Notes: generated by a model from the letters alone, not told the origin. Shown: positions 1 to 8,829, counted from the first letter of the stretch. The stretch is DNA of 10,286 bases from Hyphochytrium catenoides (GCA_900088475.1 FLMG01000783.1:2929-13214); one strand, 5' to 3'. Translations and numbers: made by a program.

Positions 1-4
1 AGAC

Positions 5-118
5 AGAGAGAGAGAGAGAGACAGAGAAAGAAAGTTTTCATGCTTTCTACAGTCTCTCTCTTTTCCTCTCTCTCAACAAGACACAGCTGAAAAGAAAGAG
101 TGAAAAAAAAGAGAGAGA

Positions 119-158
<40 letters not shown>

Positions 159-209
159 CAGCTGCATAAAAATGAGGGAGAGATTGTGTCAGGGAGAACC
201 GCTTTATAG

Positions 210-252
<43 letters not shown>

Positions 253-363
253 GGCAGAAGAGTCAATAGGGAAGAAGCGAGAGAGACATGGACAAAGGGC
301 AAAAGGGAGTTAGAGACAAAAGAAACAGAGGGAGCCAGAGACAGAGAGAGAAAGCACAAGTAG
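5..363. repeat. GA-rich microsatellite block
   Basis: Long purine runs lie on the plus strand: (GA)n at about 5-21, 111-151 (interrupted at 122) and 215-247, joined by imperfect GA/GGA/GAAA sequence to about 360. Open frames through it give only Arg-Glu repeats on plus and Ser-Leu repeats on minus, the expected translation of a dinucleotide repeat rather than evidence of a protein. I see no gene here. Confidence 0.9.
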
Positions 364-532
364 CAGGAGGAAATAGAAGATGTACTCCCAGCTACACTTC
401 TCCCACCAAGAGTGAGATTGCGTTGAGCCTGAAGGATGACGCGGAGAAGAGAGCCGCCAACATTGGGAAAGGCGTAAGCACGCAAGGGAAGGCGCCGAAT
501 TATCGACTGCACGACGCCGTAGCAGGGATTAG
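364..532. other. Unassigned spacer
   Basis: This non-repetitive stretch lies between the GA block and the 3' end of the decayed transposase-like gene. Both strands are partly open, but neither product shows a motif I recognise, and no splice signal ties it to a neighbour. It may be 3' flank of the decayed gene. Confidence 0.4.
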
Positions 533-990
533 CTAGACAGCAGCCGCGGCTATTGAGAGGCTACAGGGAGAGAGCTTCACTGCAGACGATTGACCATGCC
601 CCTTCATGAGCTGCCAGCATTTCTTACATACCGGCACCTTGCGGGATTTGGCTTTATCCATAGGCTGTGCCGCCGCTGATTTGAAGCAAAATCAGTTGAG
701 TCAGACTTTGAAGAGACCTCTTCTTCCTCCTCCTGCTGCACGTCAGCGTTTTCTGCTTGAGCCTGGTTTGCCGCTGCAGCTGCACGCGCTGTCTCCGCCT
801 AATTGTCTCTGCGGAAAACCAAGATATGATCTGCGCTTCTGACAGAAGAAGCTTTCTGTTTGCCATTAGCAACAGAGAACTCTCGGGCCATCCTCGCGTG
901 GGCCTGGCGCTCACTTATACGAGAACCTTGGTTCTCGTACTGCTGGCGGAGGAAGCTAATCTGCTCGGAAGTGAAGCGGTTCGCACCCTT
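533..990 (-). other. Homeodomain-like segment, acidic tail and zinc knuckle
   Basis: The segment KGANRFTSEQISFLRQQYEN continues through ISERQAHARMAREFSVANG (to about 850), with the R-F-T-x-E-Q-x-x-x-L-x-x-x-Y spacing of a homeodomain-like helix-turn-helix. The frame meets TAG at 799-801 but remains coding-like beyond it: an Ala/Gln/Glu-rich stretch, QQEEEEEVSS and HSLWIKPNPA. One base shift near 640 then gives KVPVCKKCWQLMKGH and a final Cys, a C-x2-C-x6-H-x10-C zinc knuckle (codons 626-628, 617-619, 596-598, 563-565), ending at TAG 533-535. Confidence 0.55.
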
Positions 991-1119
991 CTGTGCCGGG
1001 TTTACGGTACATATCAGGGTGGTAGTATCGGCTCCTCTGAAGTCGTTCATATAAGAAGAAGATAGCCGTCAGCAGGGTCGTTGATACTGTTTCCTCCACA
1101 TGTGCCCGCTGCGTCTTAC
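991..1119 (-). other. Putative intron, 129 nt (alternative acceptor at 1037)
   Basis: Donor GAAGAG|GTAAGA starts at 1119. Acceptor GGCACAG ending at 991 keeps phase 0 and joins PDHEE to KGANRFTSEQ, removing a TGA in the same frame. A second acceptor, GACTTCAG ending at 1037, has a better pyrimidine tract but would put the following sequence out of frame. Confidence 0.4.
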
Positions 1120-2013
1120 CTCTTCATGATCAGGAGATGAAGCTGACACTCGTGCTCCATGATCCTCATCCTCCAAGCTTCCCTCCTCCTCTATCTCCAT
1201 GTATTGCAGGTAGTCGTCCTCCTCTTCGACCTGATGAGCCTACCATTCACCTATCAGGTAAATGCCTAGTCTAAGAAGCTAAAGCAGGGAAGGAGAGCAC
1301 TGACCAAAGCGTTGATGTCTTCAATGGAAACAACAATATCAGAGAGTAGTAGAGAGTCATCGTCATCCAAGACTCCATCATCGGACTACTCTCTTCAGTG
1401 TCACCCCTCTCCTCTTCCTCCGCATCGCTTACACTTGTCCGCAAAGGGGTTCTGAGTACTACTGACCAAGGCAACAAAAGTAACAGGTTTGAGCGAGGCT
1501 AGGAGACGAAGAGTCGTCAGTGCGGTAACCCGACTTATGCCGTACCGCCACCTTTGCGCGCATTGGACACATTAAGAGTGATGGCCAGTGTCTACACCAC
1601 GTCGCTTTCGCCGTTTGTCCCCTTCCTCATTCTCTGGCTGTAGGCTTCTCTCTCCTGAGCAGACATTGGCCTAGCTGGTTTCACTAACGACGCTCGATCC
1701 CTTCAGCCTCTCACAGCTAAGGTAAGGGTGTAAGTTCCTTTGACTAACTAGTTCTGTCAAGTCAAGGTCTGAGGGGCCATCAACATATAAAAGGGAACGA
1801 GTAAAGCGACTATCGCTTCCCCATCAAGTGTTAGATCACCCGCCAGTGCGTCTATAGGCAGCAGCAATGCCCAGTGATAATTCTTCACTTCCTGGGCCAG
1901 CTTTTGAAGGCTTGCACTGTCCAAGAGCTTCCCTCTACCTATGCCATAACGGTGAATAATCTGGCACCTACTTTTCCCTGAGGAGGCGCTGGTATTGAGT
2001 CTGGGCAGCTGCG
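1120..2013 (-). other. GIGRGKL block and acidic linkers of the pseudogene
   Basis: From about 2013 the frame reads LPRLNTSASSGKSR then IIHRYGIGRGKLLDSASLQKL and VKNYHWALLLPIDALAG, to a TGA near 1762. A further fragment, KPARPMSAQEREAYSQRM (about 1640-1695), then a basic KRRKRRG possibility (about 1600). Acidic fragments follow: SVSDAEEEERGDTEESS (about 1385-1440), DDGVLDDDDDSLLLSDIVVS (about 1330-1385, other frame) and EEEDDYLQYMEIEEEGSLED (about 1165-1230). The last exon ends HEE directly before a GTAAGA donor at 1119. Exon limits inside this stretch are uncertain. Confidence 0.45.
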
Positions 2014-2059
2014 TCTATTCACCTGAAGCCTCTTCTGTCGGACAATTGCTGATACCTTC

Positions 2060-2180
2060 TTCTTCGACCTACTGCCGCCAAATAATAGTTCTTGATTCCC
2101 TCTTGGGTTAACACTTTGGTCTCTTCTTGGCGCTCGAGAAGGGAATCAAGGCTACTTATTGGCGGCAGTAGGTCGAAGAA
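2060..2180. repeat. Imperfect inverted repeat, 41/40 bp arms, 40-nt loop
   Basis: The left arm 2060..2100 and right arm 2141..2180 are reverse complements. The outer 20 bp (TTCTTCGACCTACTGCCGCC) are identical, the inner 10 bp (CTTGATTCCC) are identical, and about 11 central bases are diverged with one indel. The loop is 2101..2140. It falls between two coding-like segments of the transposase-like pseudogene, probably in an intron. It could be a small inverted-repeat element, a foldback or a transcribed hairpin. Confidence 0.85.
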
Positions 2181-2239
2181 CCTTCACGTTGATGGAAGCG
2201 CCCCTCTAAGAGATCACCTGATGTTACTCGATCCCGATC

Positions 2240-3019
2240 TGAAGAAAGAAAGATCAACAGTTGCCGACCGAGATCAGCAAAATCCTGATCTACGCGATCT
2301 TCTCCCCCACCAGCCTCCGTAATGAGATGGGACCTATAACCTTCATTCCACTTGGGGCGGCGGAGGAAAGACCGAGGAAAAATCCTGTTCCAGAGTGATT
2401 CCCAGCACCATCACTCTGCACAATAATGACCTGCTTCTTCTTGCCATCAGTGGCTGCAGAAAGCTCCTGCAGGCATGTCGAAAGGAGAACCAGCGATTGC
2501 GACCAATCTTGTTGACTTTCGTCCGAAGACAAAGCTCGGATGCTAGTGAACTGGAACACACCTAGATGTTAACCACAAGAAGGAAGGCATTGAATCTAAC
2601 AGTCGTTCTAGCAGCAATTTTAGCGATAAGACTCCTCTCATCAATGTGCAGCTCGTACTTGCTTCATCCTTATAGATAGCCACGGCGCCGAAGATTGATT
2701 CCTGACTTGCCGATGTACTGCGCCTGAGTCTCACGATGCCACCGTGGCAGCCATTTTATCTTATGGTCGATTATGACCACAGCTTAGCCGCGCTGCTTGA
2801 GCCCATCACGGACTCAGAGTTTGGCGAGGGTAGAAAATCTCTTGCGCGCTTGATGGGCACCATAGTGCTCTCTATTGCGCTCACAGACAGACACTCTGTC
2901 TTGACTATCCTCCATGATACGATGGCTGAGATCAGACAAGGGAAGTGCTGATATTCCACTAGGTAGCCTCGTCTATCAAGCTTTCAAAGATTGCCTTCCA
3001 TTTGCCCTTGAGCTCGCAG
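2240..3019 (-). other. Candidate catalytic core of the pseudogene
   Basis: In order: KGKWKAIFESLID; a frame change near 2967; a helix ending REHYGAHQARKRF; stops at 2814-2816 and 2784-2786; VVIIDHKIKWLPRWHRETQ and YIGKSG (Asp codon 2766-2768, candidate first acidic residue); a frame change near 2698; SIFGAVAIYKDEAS; an intron 2658..2562; FQFTSIRALSSDESQQDW; QVIIVQSDGAGNHSG (Asp codon 2410-2412, candidate second acidic residue); a frame change near 2332; LITEAGGGEDRVDQDFADLG. Spacing and order fit a DDE/RNase H fold. Which Glu/Asp would be the third catalytic residue cannot be decided by eye. Confidence 0.6.
2562..2658 (-). other. Putative intron, 97 nt
   Basis: Donor GTACGA starts at 2658 and acceptor CATCTAG ends at 2562, with a pyrimidine stretch (TTCCTTCTTG) before it. 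Removing it joins AIYKDEA-S-VFQFTSIRAL in frame, the split Ser codon being A|GT, and removes a stop that would otherwise interrupt the segment. Confidence 0.55.
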
Positions 3020-3096
3020 CTAATGACAAGAGATTAGAGTCCCTAGGCCAGATTATCCCTGCAGAAGGGCTCAGCGATATTTTTGTGCAAGCTTAC
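3020..3096 (-). other. Putative intron, 77 nt
   Basis: Donor GTAAGC starts at 3096 and acceptor CATTAG ends at 3020. Removing it joins ...HDHDTRPKG to CCELKGKWKAIF in frame, creating a Cys codon across the junction and placing a Cys pair just after the His block. That gives a more complete metal-binding motif and argues that the intron is real. Confidence 0.6.
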
Positions 3097-3480
3097 CATC
3101 CTTTGGGTCTCGTATCGTGATCATGAGTGCAGGGATGGGCGAAGGTATCATCTGTCTTTCCTGAATTATCATCATACAAGGAAAGTCCATGTCTAAGGCA
3201 CAATCGACCACTCGATGAGGAGGATAACTGAAGTTCCTGCTTGAAAGCATTCCAGTAGTCGTTCTGCAGGGCTTTGACTGTCTTCAGCAGTGCATCCGCT
3301 CGCTGCGTGTGTGTCGGCGCGCAGTACGGCTGTTGCTGTGGGTTGCTGCTGAGGAGGTTGAAAAGCAATAATGTCATGAAGCTCAGCTCGATGAGAAGGT
3401 CTCTCAAGTCCTGGAAGGGTTTGAAGCCATACTTCGCACATTGATCGCAAAGACACGATGTCGGGCACCATCTCTTCAGT
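3097..3480 (-). other. Cys/His-rich segment of the pseudogene
   Basis: After a one-base frame change near 3475 the minus strand reads CPTSCLCDQCAKYGF, a C-x3-C-x-C-x2-C cluster with Cys codons at 3465-3467, 3453-3455, 3447-3449 and 3438-3440. It continues through a helix ADALLKTVKALQNDYW to a block CLRHGLSLYDDNSGKTDDTF and HPCTHDHD. The segment ends with GGATG before a GTAAGC donor. The pattern of Cys and His suggests metal binding upstream of the catalytic core. Confidence 0.55.
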
Positions 3481-4825
3481 CCCAAGCTTCTTAGGAATAG
3501 CTCGGAACTTGGTCTTTCGACGTACATCCTTTTCTCCTCGTCGGTCCAAGACAAGCCCCACAATATATCGCCTATGGAGCTTGAACAGATCGCAGTTGTT
3601 GTGCATCTGATAGAAGACACCTTGCTTGCCGTCACGTAACGTAGGACTTGCGAAGAGAACATCCTGGTCCTCCTCCAAGAACTCCGTCAGTAGTAGTTCC
3701 CTTCCTTGAGTCCGGTCGCGCTTGATTGTCTGCGCCTCCACCCTGGCGCCAGCTCCATGATGTCTCAGTGCGTAGTAAATCCTCAATTTGTGAGCAGTTG
3801 TAGATCGCACTCCAAGCAGAGTAGAGTCGACGCTGACAGGTGGTAGGTAGAGAGCAATTAAGGAGCTCATCTGCAACCTATCGCCAGGCTTCTCCAGAGT
3901 CTGAAAGGAAAGACCTTGCAGATGGGCTCCTACTCCCGCTGGTGGTGCTTCGACGGCGGATATAGAATCCAACAGCAGTTCATTGTCAACGCCGTCATCA
4001 GCCAGCGAGCCAGATCTTCTATAAGACTTCTTAACCTCAAAAAATAAGACCTGAAGAGCTTTAGCAGGATTTTCTGCTGGCTGAGTTTCCTTCATCGCCT
4101 TCTTCTCTAGCTTTTCGTGGATTAGTCTCGATAGATCCCGCTTTGATACTAAGAAGTTCATCCCTTGGTAACCTCAGCTCAGCATCCGTCGTGGCCCCAT
4201 CGTCATCTACTAGTTCTTGTTCGTCTCCTTTACCACTTATGGCCAAGCTTCACTCCTTCATCATTGAACCCAAGCAAGGCACGGCCGTGTTTGACCTGCC
4301 ATGGATATCCATAGTAGTCCTTGGCTGCCTTCGTCTTCCACATCTCACAGGGGGATCTCCCTTCTTCGTATTAACGGGCGGCGTAAGGGAAGGTTTGTCT
4401 AGATCGACGCACTGATATAGACGGCCTTCCCACACACTATCATCCGCAGCTGAGGACTCAGCAGCTGAGGGCTCCTCCCTTGCAGTGCAGTCACCTTCCA
4501 AGAGAAAGATCGATCCCGCAATTGCTCCCCGCTCCGGAAGGTTGTAGCTCCTCTGGCCAATCCACCGACCAGGAGAAGACAGCTGAAGGCAATCTTGCTG
4601 TGTATCAGACTGTTGTTCGCTGCCGAAGGAACTCCATGCAGTGATCATCATCCAAAGCTTGTTATCAACCCATCATGGCAGTGTTGTCGGAGGAGCTGCT
4701 TCATTAGCAGCTCCAGGGGCGTGGCGAGACAATCTTGACAATATTTTGAGTGTCAGCGGCACAGGTGATGCCAGTATATCACTTTGGTTGAAGTCCTTCT
4801 GGTCAATGCGACGTTTGACCTCCTC
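3480..4825 (-). other. N-terminal coding segment of the pseudogene
   Basis: Three fragments follow one another. The first, from 4825, begins EEVKRRIDQKDF, contains a TGA at 4673-4675 and continues through SPGRWIGQRSYNLPERG to about 4365. The second, in another frame, contains KDYYGYPWQVKHGRA (about 4240-4345). The third is open from 4161 and contains the block LQMSSLIALYLPPVS followed by a Leu/Arg-rich helix and HHGAGARV (about 3725-3890), then FLEEDQDVLFASPTLRDG. An acidic linker at about 4150-4235 lies in a different frame; I could not tell whether it is exon or intron. The W-rich fragments could form a small barrel-type domain, but this is a guess. Confidence 0.5.
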
Positions 4826-4970
4826 CTTGTTGGACATCATCATCATATCATCATACGAGAGAGCGTCGCAGGTGGCTTGTTGGCGGCAACGATGATGACA
4901 AGTTGTCAGACCAGAGAGAAGAAGAGGAAAAGAAGAATCCTTGGTGTAGATAACGACGCTGCTGCCTTAC
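4826..4970 (-). other. Putative intron, 145 nt, phase 0
   Basis: Donor GTAAGG at 4970 and acceptor ...CAACAAG ending at 4826. A pyrimidine-rich tract (complement of about 4920-4940) lies inside. Splicing joins ...EEDPTS to EEVKRRIDQKDF... in frame. A run of ATG codons just before the acceptor is a possible alternative start. Confidence 0.5.
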
Positions 4971-5042
4971 CGAAGTCGGGTCCTCCTCAATTGCTCGTAG
5001 GGTTTTGGAGCTGAACCCTATCGTGCTGACGGCAGACGACAA
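4971..5042 (-). other. Putative 5' exon of the transposase-like pseudogene
   Basis: The frame reads ...SAVSTIGFSSKTLRAIEED..., ending in ACTTCG directly before a canonical GTAAGG donor at 4970. The frame is open up to a TAA a little beyond 5042. No ATG is visible in the open part, so the true start must lie in another upstream exon or has been lost. Confidence 0.45.
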
Positions 5043-5557
5043 GACAGTTTGCCCTTACACCTCCATCATAGAACGTCGGAGTCTTCACATGATGGCCTCG
5101 ATCCAGAGCTCTTGATATGAGAATGGTCTACCATGGACACTGACAGCCTTGGTTGGCAATCATAACAGTGAAGACGCGGGCCAGGAGGTTAATGCAAGCT
5201 CCTTCTCGTCTAGAGTAAGCTCTCCGTGGAAGTGGTTAGACCTTAGACCCGCGGAGATGAAGCTCTCAGCAATGAATGACTTCCAGTATGCACAGACCGA
5301 AGTGACCACCATAAGGGATGGCCCGATTAGCATGAAGATCTCTGGGAGTCCTCAAACCTAGCTTCCCAAGAGCCGCGTCTTGCTGACCCGCTGCCGGTGT
5401 CTTCCAGTAGGCAAACATTTAGAGCTAACTTTGACGTTGATCCTTAGTTGACTCTGCTCTAATAAAAGCGGGCAGCTTATGGGAAGGCGCTCAGCTTGCG
5501 AGCTCAATGCGCTTGGTACTAGCGAGCGAAAGAGAGAGGAATGGAGCGAGAAACGCG
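5043..5557. other. Intergenic stretch with one weak coding-like fragment
   Basis: The minus strand is open at 5351..5160 (64 codons) and reads FMLIGPSLMVVTSVCAYW..., later HFHGELTLDEKELALTSW. The plus strand is also open over 5149..5361, so either could be a shadow. There is no known motif. An AATAAA on plus at about 5461 is not tied to any gene. The fragment could be an earlier exon of the transposase-like gene. Confidence 0.3.
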
Positions 5558-5574
5558 GAGAGAGAGAGAGAGAG
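5558..5574. repeat. (GA)n microsatellite
   Basis: A 17-nt perfect GA run sits in a purine-rich stretch of about 5525-5660 on plus. Minus-strand frames across it give Ser/Leu-rich low complexity only. Confidence 0.85.
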
Positions 5575-5924
5575 ATCTGATGAGATAGGAGCAGTGAAAA
5601 AGAAGGAAGAGTGCCAACTAACGATGGCCTGCTGCGCTCTTGAAAGAGGGAAAGGGATGTCATGAGACACGAAGTTGAGCGTTAGACTCTTCTCCACGAA
5701 AAAGAAGAGCTTAACCGTAAGAGGCAGCTTCAATGACAGAGAAACATGCGCTTAACCTTTATTGTTGCCCTGCCTGCAAGCCCAAATCTGCCGCTGACGG
5801 CCGAACGGGCGTCCTTCCTCTTGAACATTTCCTCTCATGAGTTTAGCGTCAAGACCGCTAGACGAGCGGTAAATTTCTTGTAGGCATCTGCTTCTTAGGC
5901 AACGTGGCTCTTTGTTGGTCAAGC
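5575..5924. other. No clear gene
   Basis: This stretch is mostly non-repetitive. One short minus-strand piece, NVQEEGRPFGRQRQIWACRQ (about 5770-5835), looks coding-like but is bounded by stops. TTTATT on plus at 5758-5763 is AATAAA on the minus strand and could be a poly(A) signal for a minus-strand transcript. Confidence 0.3.
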
Positions 5925-6170
5925 TTAACCTGCAGAGTCGTCATCCCGGAGACGCTGTGCCTTTCTGACTTTATCTAGCTCATCATAAGGAGAATGTGAT
6001 TGTCCGCCAAGGGCCGAGTATGATGGTTCGTGGGCCAGGGCGAAAGGCAAGGCAATCAAATTGAAGGCTTGATCGGTTATGGTGACCCACGGAGCCGTCC
6101 CTGCAGGTCTCCTCGTCCTCCTTGTCTGCCAGCTTGTCCAACTCTATCGCTTGGGAAGGCTACCTCTTTC
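5925..6170 (-). pseudogene. Coding-like fragment of unknown origin
   Basis: Two overlapping minus-strand frames look coding-like in succession. The first, about 6160-6075, reads AIELDKLADKEDEETCRDGS. The second, about 6100-5925, reads WVTITDQAFNLIALPFALAH, EPSYSALGGQSHSPYDELDK and VRKAQRLRDDDSAG. It ends at TAA, with CTGCAG|GTTAAG as a possible donor at the same point. Changing from the first to the second needs one frame change, as in the neighbouring pseudogene. It may be a more 5' part of that gene or a separate relic. Confidence 0.35.
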
Positions 6171-6570
6171 TGAGATGAAAGCCTCAAGGAGAGGAGCATG
6201 GGCTACCTTAAGAGTGAGAAAGAGAGGGCGCTGCGATCCGCGCAAGAAGGTAGCAGATATACACCAGCTTTAATTAAGAGAGAGAGAGACACAGAGCCTT
6301 CAACGATGGACGGGCAAGAAAACGAGTATCCTGAAAGGGAGGAAGCACGAACAAGGGAGGAGAGAAGAGAAAAGCCGAGGAAGACGTTGCACTAGACCGT
6401 CTATTGGCAATTGATTGCTATTATACAGATGATCCTGTGCCGCCTAGAGCTAGAGCAAAGTAACAGATACTAATACAGGCTGAGGAAGAGTCTCCTCTTT
6501 AACTCTCTCTCTCTCTCACAAGAATAGTGTACAGAAGTGCCGCTCTTGTCTCTCCTCTCTCTCTTTGCTC

Positions 6571-6571
<1 letters not shown>
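6171..6571. other. No gene seen
   Basis: Purine-rich, partly repetitive sequence (GA runs about 6278-6290 on plus, CT runs about 6502-6516). The open frames are charged and low in complexity (Arg/Glu/Lys), without a motif or supporting splice signals. It lies 3' of the stop codon of the minus-strand gene and includes its likely untranslated region or flank. Confidence 0.5.

Positions 6572-6616
<45 letters not shown>
6572..6616. repeat. (CT)n microsatellite, 45 nt
   Basis: A perfect CT run on plus, GA on the minus (gene) strand, about 190 nt beyond the stop codon of the minus-strand gene, probably in its 3' untranslated region or flank. Confidence 0.9.
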
Positions 6617-6620
<4 letters not shown>

Positions 6621-6804
6621 CGTCCAGCTTGACTCAGCCATTTCATAGTGATACATAGACTTTTTGACCCTGCTTTCTCCTCTCTCTATCTCTTCCCGAG
6701 ATCTCTCCAGAGCGATCAATAGGCGCGATCGCATCTCTCTTCTTAACCCTTCTCAATGATAGCAGAGAAAGAAGAGAGAGGGTGTCTCCTCTGTCTGTGA
6801 CTCT

Positions 6805-8793
6805 TCAGACCAAGCCTCTCACCGGGTCGAGCTCTCGTTCTAACTGAGGGACGAGAGCCGTGCGAGGGAGGATGCGCTTGCGGAGCCCCATCAAGCTGAC
6901 GTTAGGGGATACCACTCCTTCCTCTTCTTTCTCTTCCTTTTCTCCTCTCCCGTTCTCTCTTGCCTCTCCTCTCTCTCTTCTATCAGTCCTCCCGTCTTCT
7001 CTTTTGTTCCTGCCACCGTCTTCCTCCTCTTTTGAGGAAACAAGTGACAACGCGACATTGCTTTTGCTGCTTCCTTGGTGATCACTTTCGGAGAGAGAGA
7101 GAAGGACCTCTCGCTCAGTTAACCCTCTCTCTCCTTCCTTGGGAATCCCTGCCACAGAATTGTTGCTGCTGCTTTCCTCGACATCGTCCTCAGAGAGAGA
7201 AACAGGAAAACGACTCCCTCCTTTGGCAGTTCCTCTCTCCTCTTCCCCTCCGCCAGCCAGAGAAGAAGAGAGACTGCTGTTGCTCTCTGTTTCTGAGCTG
7301 CCACTGCTCAGTCTCCCAGATCTGGACGAGGTATGTTCCCGGATCTTGTCCTTAATGTCCTCCTTTATCATGGATATATCCTGGGTGATCTCCGCTCTGA
7401 CATCAGGAAGCGCCGTCGTCAGTCTTGTCATGCCCAAAGCTACTGTCCGCGTATTATCTTGGGCTATCCTGAAGATCTTGAGGACATACTCTTTCTTTGC
7501 GTCAAACTCAAAGCGCGAAGCACGCTGAAGCGCTGTATACAGTGACTGTCCGAAGGTGAAGAGCGTCTCTTTCACGCCTTCAGACAAGAAAGAGAGAGGA
7601 AAAGCCACTGTGGAGAGAAGGCTTCGAAGGAGAGAAGTTAGCAGAAGCAATGCTGTGGAGAGAGCGCGGAAGAGAGGAGCAAATGGTCCACGTATGACGC
7701 TCCACGCGTAGGTCACTGGCTCTAAAAAGTGCCGGACCAGGTCTCTCACGGGCTGGAAGACGATGCGCAAGAAGAGAAGAGAGGCGTCCTTCACACCAGC
7801 AAAGAGAGAGACCAGCGGTGTCCCCAGCTGCCTGACCAGCAAGAGAAAGAGGTCTCCCAGCTGCGTGACGGCTGAATAGACGGGGCTCTTCATCAACCTG
7901 ATGGCGGAGAGAGAGGAAGAGAAACACTGCTGCAGGACAGGCCAGAAGGGACCCCACATGGAGACAAACAGGACTTGAAGAGGATCCAAATAGCTCTCTA
8001 ACAACGCTCCGGCAGTGTTCATAAAGCTCTCAATCACGTCGTAGAAGACACCCAAGAGAGGAGAGAGGAACTGGTGCAGCTTCTCTCTAAAGTAGGTGAT
8101 AAGATGGCGGAAGAGAGAGAAGTGCTGATGGAGCTGCCATAGACCCCAGACGACGGAGAAGAGAGTCCAGCAGAAGAGAAGAGTCTGGATGCCTTGTCTC
8201 CAGAAGGGAGAATATCCAGGAAACCAGGGTCCCCAGGAGGGAAGACCTTTCTTTATCTTCTGTCTCCCTCTTGCTTTATACGCTTTGATGCTCTCGATCA
8301 CCTCCTGAAGGTTCCCCAGCTCTTCTAGGTTTACATAGGAAACAACCAACCTTGTGCTCCACTGCTTGCCGTTGAGAGAGAGAGAGAGAGGCTGTTGGAG
8401 CTCCACGGTGAACTTGGAGCGAAGAGGAAGGTAAGAGGTGCCCTCGCTTAGCCCCTGCATCTGCAGGTCAATCCCTGTGATGTTGCTCATCTCAATCCTG
8501 AACCTTGACAATCATTGAGAGACGAGACAGAAGTGAATGTACCGTCAGATGTCGTGGAAAAGGACTTTCTTCTCTCTTCTCTCTTTTCTCTTCTCTTTCC
8601 CTCTTCCCCTTCCTCTCAATTCTCGATAACCTTTCTCTCTGAAAACCTTTCTGCTCTTTTCTAATCTCCTTCGCGTGGACTTGCAGTTTGCTCAAGAAAT
8701 TCTTCGTCTTCCCCTTTCTCAGTCTTCCCATTACTTATTACTCCCTGTCTCTCTTCCTCTCCTCCTTCTGGGTCCCTCTCCCTAACTCTCCCT

Positions 8794-8829
<36 letters not shown>

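Larger units (their letters stand above)
533..5042 (-). pseudogene. Decayed multi-exon DDE-type transposase-like gene
   Basis: Read 5' to 3' on the minus strand, motif-bearing fragments follow one another in a consistent order. They are an N-terminal region (4825-3480), a Cys cluster (about 3438-3467), a His/Cys-rich block (3097-3200), a possible catalytic core (about 2240-2777), a GIGRGKL block (about 1890-1960), acidic stretches, a homeodomain-like segment (about 850-990) and a zinc knuckle (563-628). Introns at 4826..4970, 3020..3096 and 2562..2658 each restore the frame exactly. Other breaks are single-base frame changes (near 4363, 3475, 2967, 2698, 2332, 640) and in-frame stops (4673-4675, 2814-2816, 2784-2786, 799-801). 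The architecture matches, from memory, large uncharacterised DDE/RNase H-fold transposase-like proteins; I cannot assign a named superfamily. The 5' end is unclear, and terminal inverted repeats were not found. Several frame breaks could in principle be assembly errors, but four stops make decay more likely. Confidence 0.65.

Noticed and set aside
100-363. Plus-strand open frame rich in Arg-Glu
   Set aside because: It is a translation of (GA)n repeat with no other composition, motif or splice support.
2092-2322. Plus-strand open frame of 76 codons
   Set aside because: It runs through the inverted repeat and opposite motif-bearing minus-strand coding sequence; a shadow.
3193-3430. Continuation of the 322-codon minus-strand frame below the Cys cluster
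   Set aside because: The alternative frame carries the Cys cluster, the helix and the His block and leads to an in-frame splice; the longer frame has no motif there.
6860-7528. Several plus-strand open frames opposite the last exon of the membrane protein
   Set aside because: They are antisense to the Ser/Glu-rich tail, whose codon composition keeps the opposite strand open.
8492-8731. Charged 79-codon minus-strand frame as an extra exon
   Set aside because: It is mostly purine-repeat-derived Lys/Arg/Glu, and the flanking exons join in phase without it.
8779-8798. Telomere-like CCCTAA units
   Set aside because: Only two CCCTAACTCT units, embedded in CT-rich sequence inside an intron; not a telomeric array.
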